Source of the DNA: CAZEAP01 sp964510315
Lineage (GTDB): Bacteria > Planctomycetota > Brocadiia > SM23-32
Assembly: GCA_964510315.1 (NCBI GenBank)
Contig: CAZEAP010000015.1
Coordinates: forward strand, 18,418-82,417
Length of the DNA: 64,000 nt
Direction of reading: 5' to 3'
The notes beneath the pieces were generated by a model. The model had not been told where the DNA came from. It searched no databases and worked only from the letters and a program-made list of their open reading frames with translations. Shown piece by piece: positions 37,953 through 46,573 of this stretch. A program made the translations under genes and the position numbers. Each line of letters opens with the position of its first letter. Position 1 is the stretch's first letter.

Positions 37953-39205
37953 TCTCTCAACTGGCCCTCCCCGATGACCAGCCACTTGTAGGAGGTCAGC
38001 TCTTCCAGTGCCATCGGTCCCCGAGCGTGGAGTTTGTCGGTGCTGATGCCGATCTCGGCCCCCAGGCCGAACTGTTCGCCGTCGTGCCAGCGCGTGGTCG
38101 TGTTCAGGAAGACGGCCGCCGAGTCCACCTCGTCCATGAACCGCCGGGCGGCGGAGACGTCTTCGGTCAGGATTGCATCGCTGTGGCCGGACCCGTAACG
38201 CGCGATGTGCCGCAGGGCCCCGTCGAGGTCCTGCACCACCCGCACCGACAGGGTGAGGTCCAGGTATTCGGTGCTCCAGTCCTTCTCGTCGGCCTCGGCT
38301 ATGCCGGGCATGAGTTTGCAGGCCCTCGGGCAGCCCCGGAGTTCAACTCCCTCCTCCCGGTAAACCGGGTGCATCTTCGCGAAGAACTCTTCGGCTACCT
38401 CCACGTGAACCAGGAGCGTTTCCATGGCGTTGCAGACGCCGGGCCGCTGACACTTGGCGTGCCTACAGACCGAGACCGCCATCTCCAGGTCAGCCGCACG
38501 GTCGACGTAAGTGTGGCAGATCCCCTCGTAGTGTTTGATCACAGGCACCGTCGCTGTATCAGCAACAGTCCGGATAAGTCCCTTGCCGCCGCGAGGGATA
38601 ACCAGGTCCACGTAGCCGTCCGCCTGCAGCAAGGGGGGCACCACCGCCCTGTCGGCGATTTCCACCACCTGTACCACGCGGGGATCCATATCCACCTGCC
38701 GGCAGGCCTCGACGATCTGATGATGGACCGCCAGGTTGGAGTTTATGGCTTCCTTGCCGCCCCGGAGTATGACGGCGTTGCCGCTCTTCAGGCACAGGGC
38801 TGCGGCATCGGCGGTGACGTTGGGCCGGGACTCGTATATCATGCATATCACCCCCAGGGGCACGCGCACCTTCCGCAGTTTGAGCCCATTGGGGCGGACC
38901 CATCCGTCGATCACCCGGCCCACCGGGTCCTGAAGGGCGGCCACCTTCCGGACCGCCCCCGCCATGCCCTCGATGCGTCGGTCGTTCAGCTCGAGTCGGT
39001 CGATCATGGCGGTGGAGAGGCCGGCTTCCGCGGCGGCCTCCAGGTCCTTGCGATTCTCCTCTTTCAACTCTTCCCGATGTTCCAGGAGGTTCTCCGCGAG
39101 GGCCTCCAGAACCCGGTTCTTGAGGTCCGTAGAGGCGTTACCGATGAAAGCGCAGGCTTCCCTCGCGCCCTCAACCAGCTCTCGTGCATAGCCTTCCGCA
39201 TCCAT
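37949..39205 (-). CDS. proA: Gamma-glutamyl phosphate reductase
   Basis: 418 aa (E. coli 417). NADPH-dependent reduction of glutamyl-5-phosphate to the semialdehyde in proline synthesis. LGVICMIYESRPNVTADAAALCLKSGNAVILRGGKEA is the nucleotide-binding region, CQRPGVCNAMETLL holds the catalytic Cys, and QFGLGAEIGISTDKLHARGPM is the conserved C-terminal motif. GAGAGGG precedes the ATG. proB is not in the window. Confidence 0.97.
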   Translation of the reverse strand: MDAEGYARELVEGAREACAFIGNASTDLKNRVLEALAENLLEHREELKEENRKDLEAAAEAGLSTAMIDRLELNDRRIEGMAGAVRKVAALQDPVGRVIDGWVRPNGLKLRKVRVPLGVICMIYESRPNVTADAAALCLKSGNAVILRGGKEAINSNLAVHHQIVEACRQVDMDPRVVQVVEIADRAVVPPLLQADGYVDLVIPRGGKGLIRTVADTATVPVIKHYEGICHTYVDRAADLEMAVSVCRHAKCQRPGVCNAMETLLVHVEVAEEFFAKMHPVYREEGVELRGCPRACKLMPGIAEADEKDWSTEYLDLTLSVRVVQDLDGALRHIARYGSGHSDAILTEDVSAARRFMDEVDSAAVFLNTTTRWHDGEQFGLGAEIGISTDKLHARGPMALEELTSYKWLVIGEGQLRE

Positions 39206-39239
39206 TGGTGCAACCCTCTCGGAAGCAAGCGTAAACGGT

Positions 39240-39695
39240 TCACCCGGCCTCTTCTCGACCGCCGGAGGCCGCGTTCCAAACCGCCAACAGGAGCGCCATT
39301 CCGGCGAATACGGCAACCGGCAGAAGCACGGGCCAGTTCCGCCACGAGAGCAGACGGCTCCAGATCGAACCGCTGGACGGCGGCCCGGAAGGGGCTTTCT
39401 GCGCCTGCTGCCCTGGCCCGAATTCCTCCACTTTCTCGCCGGCCGCGGTGAAGCCGTATTCCTCCCGGGCGACCCGCTCGATGGCGCGGGGAGAACTCAG
39501 CAGGGCGTCCCGCTCCGCCCTGAGCCGGGCGTTCTGCCGCTCCAGTGCCTGCACCCGCGATCGCAGCCACTGCTTCTGCTCGGTCAAATCCTCCAGTTCG
39601 GCTCCCCGCCGGGCCAGAACGGCTCCGAAGAACGCAGCGACAAGGGTGACCGCCAGCACGGGCAGCCACAGCGACCTCACCGAGAATACGTCCAT
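39240..39695 (-). CDS. FtsB/DivIC-family septum formation protein with an extra C-terminal helix
   Basis: 151 aa. A membrane helix at residues 8-28 is followed by a coiled coil (LEDLTEQKQWLRSRVQALERQNARLRAERDAL) and the short conserved motif IERVAREEYGFTAAGE that ends the FtsB/DivIC domain. The protein would bridge FtsL and FtsQ in the divisome. Unusually, it continues past the domain with a Gln/Pro/Ser linker and a second membrane helix (WPVLLPVAVFAGMALLLAVW). It is first in the run leading to ilvN and has its own promoter. Confidence 0.88.
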   Translation of the reverse strand: MDVFSVRSLWLPVLAVTLVAAFFGAVLARRGAELEDLTEQKQWLRSRVQALERQNARLRAERDALLSSPRAIERVAREEYGFTAAGEKVEEFGPGQQAQKAPSGPPSSGSIWSRLLSWRNWPVLLPVAVFAGMALLLAVWNAASGGREEAG

Positions 39696-39740
39696 CCGGC
39701 AGGGCTCCAGCGCAGAACGTGAAATCCACCAGTCACCTAT

Positions 39741-39770
39741 GCTATAACAAGAAGCGGTTCGAGCTGTCAA
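39741..39770 (-). promoter_or_regulatory. Promoter of the ftsB-proA-lpxI-rsmD-ispE-spoVG(-ilvBN) run
   Basis: TTGACA, 18 bases, TATAGC, about 45 bases before the first gene. Confidence 0.65.
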
Positions 39771-39996
39771 CGTCACGGCCCCCGCCCCAAAGGTCCCTGG
39801 CCTGCGAAGCGGGTGAACTTTTTCTCCGCGGAATCGACCAAAAAGTAGTGGCTGTGCGTCTGCAGCGCCGGCCCCCTCGCGCCAAGCTATCCTGTGGCGG
39901 CTGCTCAACAACCTGCAGAGGAACCGGCCTCGTCCCGTTCCTCAGCCGATTGTTAACTTGAGATTTTGGTTCCCTCGACTTTTTACCAAACCCAAC

Positions 39997-42174
39997 ATGC
40001 CCCCGAAATCCTCCCCCCGATTGGTCCTCGTTCTGTGCGTGGCGGCTCTTTGCGCCCTTTCGGCCCGGCCCCCGGTCGTCGCCTCCACGGTGCGTCCCCT
40101 GTTGGAGGAGGCCCTGCGCTGCTCCACCGCCGTCCGTAACGCTCAGACCCGCGTGGACGTCCTCCTGGGGGTCGCGGAGGTGGCCGGACGGTCCGGGGAC
40201 TCCGGACTGGTCGAGAGAGCCCTCACCGACGCCGCGGATGTCTGCGTCAGGCCGGACGCACCGGATGGGCTTCTGAAGAAGGTCGCCCTGGCTTCGGCGC
40301 GGACGGGCCGGCTGCACCTCGCAAGCGCGACGGCCCAGAAGCTGGAAAACGAGGTTGCCCGCACAGAGATCCTCCTGGGAATCGCCGATGTTCTCATCGA
40401 CTCGGCAGAGCGGTCGAAGGCCCTGGAGACGTTGGAAGAGGTCGCCTGGCAGGCAGGTTCCCATCCGGAGCCCCGCCGCCGCGCGGCATGGATGCTGTCG
40501 GCCGCGGATCGATACGCCCGGCTGGAACGCCCGAAGGAGGCAAAGCAGTTGACAGTGGAGGCGCTCAATGCGGCTTACAAGGTGGAAGACCCTGCCCAGG
40601 CCGATGCTCTGGTAGCCCGGGCGGCGCTCGCGCGGGCCGAGGCCGGAGACTGCCCGGAAGCCCGGAGCATGGCGGCGGAGATAGCTACCGCGCCGCGGCA
40701 AGCGAGGACGCTGCTGAAGTTGTCCGGGCTCTGCGGAGAAGAGGGGCGGGAGACGCCCGATCAAAGACTGCTGAAACGGGCAATGGCGGCCGCGGAGCAA
40801 CTCCAGCCGCGCCCGCGGCTGGAGGCCATCGCCGAAGGCGCCGCCTGGCTTGCAGAGAGGGGGCGGGAGGGTAACGCCCTGCAGCTTGCTCGGATGGCCG
40901 AAGAGGCGCTGAAAGATATTCCTCTCCATCCCCCCGGCTCGCCGGACATCCGCCGGGTTGCGGAACTCTACGAGCAGCTCGGAAGGTGGGAGGACTCCGC
41001 ACGGGTCGCCTCCAAGATCATCTCTCGTGCCGAAAGAGAACGCATCCAGTCGAACAGCATACTTCGCCTTGCGAGCCTGGGAAGGCTGGACGCCGCGCAG
41101 AAGCTGTTCGAGCAGATGCCTTCCGACAGTCGACGACGGGTGCCGGACGCCGTAAGTCGCAAACTGGCCGAGGTTTACGCCAGACTGCACGAAAATGCGA
41201 CTCTGGGGCAGATCGTCGCCCTCGAGTCCGAGGAGTTCCGGGACGCGGCGGCGGCGGTCTACGCCAGGAAGGCAGCCGCCGAAGGCAACTATAGCCAGGC
41301 GCTGCGCATGGCGCTGAGCATATCCAGGGCAAACTCCCGGGGCACAACGCTGCAGGAGATCGCAACGGCGGCGCTGGAGAACGCCTCGCCGAGCCAGATG
41401 CCCGGCGCCGCCGACCTGACCCGAAAGGCCCTGGCCGAGACTTTCCAGCGCGGCCGCCGGCTTGGGCTCCTGGTCCGCCTGGCACGGAAACACCTCGAGT
41501 TCGGCGAAAGGGAAGCGACCGAACACGTGATGAGAGAAATCACAGTGCAGCTCGACGAGATCGCCTCCCCCCAGCAGCGAACCGGTGGGCTTCTCGACCT
41601 GGCCATACTGTCGCACGGACTGGGAGACCGGCTTTCCGCACTCCCCGGCGTGGGGGCCGCCATCGTCGAGGCCTACGAGATCAATTGCAAAAGCTGCCGC
41701 GATACGGTCCTCGATGACGCCTTCCGAAAGCTCTGCCGGGCCGGAGGACCCGAACTGGTTGCCGGCGCGCTGGCCATCATCCCGGAGCCGGAGAACAGGC
41801 TGAAGCAGAGCCTCAGGGCCCTGTCGGAACTTCCCGAGTTGAGCACCCCGGAGAAGCGGCAGTTCCTGCAAGGGGCGTTGGCGACGGCCCTGCGCAGCCC
41901 CCTCCCGCGGAGGCGAGCGACGGGGTTGACCGACACCGCCGGTGCCTACGTGGACCACGGTCTGGAGCCGGGCACCGCCGCGCGGGAAATGATCGAAAGC
42001 CTGGAGCCCGCGAGCCCACAGACCAGCCACAAAAGCCGAGCACTTTCATACCGTTTGGAGGTCCATCGGGAGAAGTTGCCGAACCACTGCCCAACGAACC
42101 CGGGGCCTCTGCCCGGCCACGAAGCCCTCACACACTGTCAGCCTTTCACTGGAGCCAGCGAAATATGCACATGA
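39997..42174 (+). CDS. Secreted helical-repeat (TPR-like) protein with C-x-S-C-R motif
   Basis: 725 aa. A signal peptide (residues 1-28, ending PPVVAS) is followed by an all-helical solenoid of roughly 34-residue repeats rich in Ala/Leu/Glu, such as LLGVAEVAGRSGDSGLVERAL. Near the C-terminus is NC564-K-S-C567-R, which aligns with GC560-G-S-C563-R of the next protein, as do the sequences after it. The two genes are therefore paralogues over this region. The 3' end overlaps the next start by 10 bases, so they are co-translated. The start at 39997 was chosen because the signal peptide begins there; a TTG at 39958 is the alternative. Function unknown; probably a periplasmic scaffold and partner of the next protein. 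Confidence 0.85.
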   Translation: MPPKSSPRLVLVLCVAALCALSARPPVVASTVRPLLEEALRCSTAVRNAQTRVDVLLGVAEVAGRSGDSGLVERALTDAADVCVRPDAPDGLLKKVALASARTGRLHLASATAQKLENEVARTEILLGIADVLIDSAERSKALETLEEVAWQAGSHPEPRRRAAWMLSAADRYARLERPKEAKQLTVEALNAAYKVEDPAQADALVARAALARAEAGDCPEARSMAAEIATAPRQARTLLKLSGLCGEEGRETPDQRLLKRAMAAAEQLQPRPRLEAIAEGAAWLAERGREGNALQLARMAEEALKDIPLHPPGSPDIRRVAELYEQLGRWEDSARVASKIISRAERERIQSNSILRLASLGRLDAAQKLFEQMPSDSRRRVPDAVSRKLAEVYARLHENATLGQIVALESEEFRDAAAAVYARKAAAEGNYSQALRMALSISRANSRGTTLQEIATAALENASPSQMPGAADLTRKALAETFQRGRRLGLLVRLARKHLEFGEREATEHVMREITVQLDEIASPQQRTGGLLDLAILSHGLGDRLSALPGVGAAIVEAYEINCKSCRDTVLDDAFRKLCRAGGPELVAGALAIIPEPENRLKQSLRALSELPELSTPEKRQFLQGALATALRSPLPRRRATGLTDTAGAYVDHGLEPGTAAREMIESLEPASPQTSHKSRALSYRLEVHREKLPNHCPTNPGPLPGHEALTHCQPFTGASEICT

Positions 42175-45100
42175 AGTCCGGCACTCTCCTCTGGGCAGTT
42201 CTCCTCCTCGCCCTGCTGACCATACTGGCCCCGCCGTCCGTCCGGGCGGACGAAGATTTGCTGCTGGAAGCGGCATTGGAGAAAGCCGCAGGGGTTTCGC
42301 CGCCCCGGGTTGGTACTGCTCTGCTCCTGCGGGTCGCGGAGACGTACGTGCAGTTCGGGGAGCCCGAACGCGCCCTCCATGCCTTCCAGTTGGCCGCAGA
42401 ACATGCGAGCAACAGCAGCGCGGCCAGCCACTCCGTCGAGAAAGTGGCCGCGGCATGCGCAGAAGCCGGGTTTACCGAGCAGGCCCTGCAGGTTGCCGCA
42501 CAGGTGGAAGGAGAGCGGCGCATAAGCTGCCTGCTTCAGGCCGCCGAGGCCGCTGCCGAAGCGGGCCGTAAACAGGCCGGTCGCACCGTCATCGGGGAAC
42601 TGACCGACCGCATCGGCGAGATCGCCGACCCCTGGAACCGGGCGGATCGGCTGATAGAAGCGGCGGCGGTCTTCGCGAAGCTCGGAGAAACTTCCGAAGC
42701 ATCTCGGAACCTGGAGCGGGCCGCCAACGCCGTGCAGGACCTGAAACCGCCGCGGGTGCGGGACCGCGTCCTCGGCCGGATCGCCGTGGAGCGCGCTGAG
42801 ATGGGGCGGTTTGAGGCCGCACGTGAGGCGCTGCGCCGGATGGACGACCCCTCAACCAAGATGAAGGCCTTGCTGGAGACCAGCGCCCTGGCGGCCGCCG
42901 CGGGCCGCCGGGAAGACGCCCGTGAACTCCGCCGCCTGGCCATGAGCCAGGCCGAAGAGCTGCCAGTCGAGGACAACCTGCGAATCATCGGCGAGGCGGT
43001 CTCGACTTATGCGGAGGCCGAAGAGCACGAATCTGCACAGGCGCTGGTCGAGGAAGTCGAGAGTCTCGCCCGCAAGGCAAAACCCAGGGAAGCCCGTGAC
43101 CGTCACCTCGCCAGGGCAGCCTCGCTGTACGCCGAGATCGGCCTCCTGGAAGATGCTGCACGGGTGGCCGCCGAAACCGGGAGCGACTACCAGGAGGCCA
43201 GATTTCGTGTACAGGCGGTAGTCCAAAACGTCCGCCAAGGCGATACCGCCGGAGCGGCCGCACTTCTGCACAGCATGCGGCCGGGGCATATCCGCTACGC
43301 AGGCTACAGGAACATGAAAGAGCTGGCGTCGGTATGGCGGCATATCCACCCCGAGGCAACCATTGAAAGGTTGCGCCTCAGGTACCCCAGGGAGCTGGCC
43401 GACGCCTACGTGACGGTCCTTCACACAGAAGCGTTCCAGGCCGGCCGTTACAAAGAGGCACTAAAGCTCGCCCGGCGGATAACCCGCCCAACCGCAAGGA
43501 GCGAAGCGTTCGAGAAGATCGCCCTCTCTGCTCTGCACGATCCGGACTGGGAATTCGAGCAGGCCGTCGAACTGGCTCGGGAAGTGCTCGACGCAACCTC
43601 CGCCGGTTCCATTCGCCTCCATCTTGTGCTGGCCATGGCAACGGAGCAAGCGGCCAGGGGGAATACAACGGAACTCCAGGATGCGATCAGCGAACTGCGC
43701 CGTCTCGCCCGGCAGGGAGCCTGGGACGAGGCCGAAGCGGAGGGCTTGAGCGGCGTGGCCGTGCTGCAGCACCGGCTGGGACGGACGAACGAGGCCCTCG
43801 AAACCATCGAGCAGGCAGTGGACGCAGCCGAGAAAATAGGCTGCGGAAGCTGCCGGATAGTCGCCGCGGAGTTCATTTTCACCCAGCTCTATCGCCTCGG
43901 CAACTGGCAGATGCTTCGGACCGCGCTGGCCGCCCTTGATCCCCCCGACCTGGTTCGCGAGCACGCTCTCGAAGCGCTCCAACAACACGAAGGGCTGGAG
44001 GGGGACCAACAGCGCTTCCTGCTGCGAAGCGCGCTGGAAGCCGCCCTCGAGACGCATTCCAACGTCAGACAAGTCAAGCATCTCGTGGCGCTGGCCTCCG
44101 CCTACAGGGAAACCGGATTGAGCCCGGCAGTGGAGGAGAGGGAAATGCTCCTCACCCCCCACGAAACGCACAGCCCCCTGGAGGAGAGAATGGAGCAACT
44201 CAAGAGTTCTCTGGCCGCGGAAGCCGAGCGGCCGCCCGCCGGGTCACACCTCGCTTTTTTCTCCCAACCCGGATGCGCCCAGTGCGAAGAAGTCAAGGAA
44301 CTGCTGGACAAAGTCCTTGCCGACTACCCGGCGACCTCGGTTCGGACCTACAACATCCAGGAGGAAGAGGCAGCCGTAATCAACAAGGCGACGTGCCGGG
44401 GCCTCGGCCTGTCGAAATCCCAGCATCTGGTGACTCCGGCGGTCCTCGCCGCCAACGGAGGTCTGGTCAGCGGCGAGATCAGCGAGGAGTCTCTTCTCGC
44501 GCTGATCAGCCGCGCCAGAGGGATGCCCCCGGCCCGAATCTACCACCAGAAGTGGAAAGACTGGGCCAGGCAGGAGCTTGCCAGCGACTACGAATCGCTC
44601 GGGCTGCTGGTCGTGGTGCCCGGCGGGCTGCTGGACGGACTGAACCCCTGCGCTTTCACGGTGATCATCTTCTTCCTCTCCTACATGGCTTACGTGGGGA
44701 AGAGCAAGAAGCAGATCGCCTGGGCCGGCGGCATATTCACCGCCGCCGTGTTCGTCACCTACTTGGGCGCCGGGCTGGCGCTGATCCAACTGGTGGAATT
44801 CGCCGAGGGAATCTCCGTTGTCTTTACCAAGGCACTCTACGGTGTGACGGCGGCGCTCGTATTCGTGGCGGCGATACTGAGCTTCAGGGACGGCCTTCTC
44901 TGCCTGCGGGGGCGCACCCGCGATCTGACCCTCACGCTGCCGGACAAACTGCAGAGTAAGATCCGGCAGACCATCGCCAAGAGAACGCGCCTGGGGCTGA
45001 CCATCGGGGCCACCGCCGTGCTGGGAGCGGCCGTGGCGCTGTTCGAGCTGCCCTGCACCGGGCAGACCTACCTGCCCGTCATCGTCTTCGCGCTGAACCA

Positions 45101-45314
45101 CCTGGAGGGCCACTTCTGGGGACCGGTGGGCTGGCTGCTGCTCTACAACCTGTGCTTCATCCTGCCCCTCATCGTGGTGTTCGTTGGGGTCTTCTACGGG
45201 CTGACCTCCGAGAAGCTCACCGCCTGGTTCCGCCGCCACATGGCGGCCACCAAGTTCGGCCTGGCCGCGTTCTTCGCCGGCCTCTTCGCCTTCATGCTGA
45301 CGCAGATATTCTGA
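42165..45314 (+). CDS. Helical-repeat/thioredoxin/CcdA-DsbD fusion protein
   Basis: 1049 aa. Order: signal peptide (1-28); helical TPR-like solenoid (about 30-680) with C560-x-x-C563; a thioredoxin-like domain (about 693-785) with FFSQPGC704-A-Q-C707; and then a CcdA/DsbD-type membrane domain (about 815-1049) with about six helices. The membrane domain's paired cysteines occur in DGLNPC829AF and ELPC964TG, the positions used in the DsbD family to carry electrons across the membrane. The inferred role is to move reducing power from cytoplasmic thioredoxin through the membrane domain to the thioredoxin domain, and perhaps on to the solenoid cysteines. The architecture, with the paralogue just upstream, is not one I recognise. 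No cytochrome c genes are nearby. Confidence 0.88.
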   Translation: MHMKSGTLLWAVLLLALLTILAPPSVRADEDLLLEAALEKAAGVSPPRVGTALLLRVAETYVQFGEPERALHAFQLAAEHASNSSAASHSVEKVAAACAEAGFTEQALQVAAQVEGERRISCLLQAAEAAAEAGRKQAGRTVIGELTDRIGEIADPWNRADRLIEAAAVFAKLGETSEASRNLERAANAVQDLKPPRVRDRVLGRIAVERAEMGRFEAAREALRRMDDPSTKMKALLETSALAAAAGRREDARELRRLAMSQAEELPVEDNLRIIGEAVSTYAEAEEHESAQALVEEVESLARKAKPREARDRHLARAASLYAEIGLLEDAARVAAETGSDYQEARFRVQAVVQNVRQGDTAGAAALLHSMRPGHIRYAGYRNMKELASVWRHIHPEATIERLRLRYPRELADAYVTVLHTEAFQAGRYKEALKLARRITRPTARSEAFEKIALSALHDPDWEFEQAVELAREVLDATSAGSIRLHLVLAMATEQAARGNTTELQDAISELRRLARQGAWDEAEAEGLSGVAVLQHRLGRTNEALETIEQAVDAAEKIGCGSCRIVAAEFIFTQLYRLGNWQMLRTALAALDPPDLVREHALEALQQHEGLEGDQQRFLLRSALEAALETHSNVRQVKHLVALASAYRETGLSPAVEEREMLLTPHETHSPLEERMEQLKSSLAAEAERPPAGSHLAFFSQPGCAQCEEVKELLDKVLADYPATSVRTYNIQEEEAAVINKATCRGLGLSKSQHLVTPAVLAANGGLVSGEISEESLLALISRARGMPPARIYHQKWKDWARQELASDYESLGLLVVVPGGLLDGLNPCAFTVIIFFLSYMAYVGKSKKQIAWAGGIFTAAVFVTYLGAGLALIQLVEFAEGISVVFTKALYGVTAALVFVAAILSFRDGLLCLRGRTRDLTLTLPDKLQSKIRQTIAKRTRLGLTIGATAVLGAAVALFELPCTGQTYLPVIVFALNHLEGHFWGPVGWLLLYNLCFILPLIVVFVGVFYGLTSEKLTAWFRRHMAATKFGLAAFFAGLFAFMLTQIF

Positions 45315-45364
45315 GGCTGCACGTTCTTCCTTGGGAGACGGCCGGCAGGGAGGGTACACAAAAA

Positions 45365-45441
45365 TGGTGGGCGGTACTGGACTCGAACCAGTGGCCTCCA
45401 GCGTGTCGAGCTGGCGCTCTGGCCAACTGAGCTAACCGCCC
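45365..45441 (-). tRNA. tRNA-Val (anticodon GAC)
   Basis: 77 bases. The acceptor stem is GGGCGGT with ACCGCCC; the loop TCGACAC holds GAC at 45405-45407; CCA is encoded. Confidence 0.97.
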
Positions 45442-45450
45442 ATGCCGGCG

Positions 45451-45479
45451 ATTGTAGTTCACCCGCGCCGCCGTGTCAA
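45451..45479 (-). promoter_or_regulatory. Promoter of tRNA-Val
   Basis: TTGACA, 17 bases, TACAAT, 9 bases before the tRNA 5' end. Confidence 0.8.
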
Positions 45480-45562
45480 GAAGGCGCCGCTCCGATCCCT
45501 GTGGCGGAACGCTTTCCCCGAAATTGCCCAAAACGGCCCCGCCCCCGGCGCCATCGGTCACT

Positions 45563-45591
45563 TTGACCCCTCCCGCCGGCCCTCTTAGAAT
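45563..45591 (+). promoter_or_regulatory. Promoter of the deacetylase gene; near-leaderless transcript
   Basis: TTGACC, 17 bases, TAGAAT. The ATG at 45601 is only 9 bases past the -10 element, so the transcript should begin at or within a few bases of the start codon. Confidence 0.6.
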
Positions 45592-45600
45592 GCGGCTGAG

Positions 45601-46485
45601 ATGAATTCTCGGAAGCCGGTGGATCGGTCCGCACAGCAGCCACTTTACGTGGCCGTGACGGCCGACGTCGACCCGGACGCCAACCGGGCCGTCCCCGACC
45701 GGGAAGATGCCGTCAGCCCCGGGGGCGAGCCCTGCTACGAAGCCTGCTTCGAAGGACTGGCCGCCCTGATTCACCACCTGGAGGCGCTTTCCCTGCCGGC
45801 CACCCTATTCTGGGAAGGCCGGGCGCTGAAAAACCTGAAGATGAGCCGGCCGGAATTGCTGGAGCGTATCCTGGAGAATCCAGCCCTGGAGCATGCCTGC
45901 CATGGGCTGCGGCACGAAGATTTCTCCGGGCGTTGGACCGGACATCCGCTGGGCGGGGAGCGAACCGCACACCTCATGCGCGAGGCCGGGGCCTGCATCC
46001 ACTCCATAACGGGAACGCGCCCGGAGGGCTTCCGGGCCCCATACTGCAACCTGACGGACGAGCTGGTGGATTGCCTGGAGCGAATGGGCTACCTCTATGA
46101 CGCCAGCCTGACCAGGGAACCGGCGCCCTCGTGGGGCCTGAGACCTTACCGCCCGGAAGGGGGCCGCCTCCAGGAACTGGCCCTCGTCCGTGCCCGCGAT
46201 CGGGAGGGGAAGCCGATCTCCGGCTACCTCTGGCAGTTGTTTGAGGGCGGCCGCCCGCCGGGCGATTACGTGGAGATGGTCCGGAGCCTCGGGGCTCAGT
46301 ATCCGGGCGGCCTGCTCCAGCTTGCCCTTCACCCCTGGCATCTGGAGGTCAACGAGGACGGGCGTCGGCTGCCCGGCGCGGCGAGCGGCGTGCTGGCGGA
46401 CCTGCTTTCGGCCGTGCGCGGCATGGAGCGAGTAGAGCCAATCAGCGCCCGAGCCTACCTGCGGAACGAGGCGCGGCAGCGTTGA
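45601..46485 (+). CDS. NodB-fold polysaccharide deacetylase-like protein
   Basis: 294 aa. VAVTADVDPDAN supplies the first-motif Asp pair; EHACHGLRHEDFSG is the H-x-x-x-H/D motif; GFRAPYCNL is the R-x-P-Y motif; LALHPWHLE is the final His motif. All four NodB motifs are recognisable, so an active metal-dependent deacetylase is likely, acting on an N-acetylated sugar. There is no signal peptide, which suggests a cytoplasmic substrate such as a lipid- or nucleotide-linked sugar. No ribosome site is seen, in keeping with a leaderless message. Confidence 0.82.
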   Translation: MNSRKPVDRSAQQPLYVAVTADVDPDANRAVPDREDAVSPGGEPCYEACFEGLAALIHHLEALSLPATLFWEGRALKNLKMSRPELLERILENPALEHACHGLRHEDFSGRWTGHPLGGERTAHLMREAGACIHSITGTRPEGFRAPYCNLTDELVDCLERMGYLYDASLTREPAPSWGLRPYRPEGGRLQELALVRARDREGKPISGYLWQLFEGGRPPGDYVEMVRSLGAQYPGGLLQLALHPWHLEVNEDGRRLPGAASGVLADLLSAVRGMERVEPISARAYLRNEARQR

Positions 46486-46500
46486 GACGCCCTCAAAGAG

Positions 46501-46529
46501 TTGACACTTTCCGGGTGGTCGCCTATAAT
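46501..46529 (+). promoter_or_regulatory. Consensus promoter of the 144-aa gene
   Basis: TTGACA, 17 bases, TATAAT: perfect hexamers. Confidence 0.8.
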
Positions 46530-46573
46530 GACTGATCGTTGGAGAAGTGTCTCTCCCCAGGCGGGTTGCGCCG

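Noticed and set aside
42165..45314. Annotation of this gene simply as a cytochrome c biogenesis protein
   Set aside because: Only the last 230 residues are CcdA/DsbD-like, and no cytochrome c or haem-handling genes are nearby. The fused architecture is the informative fact.
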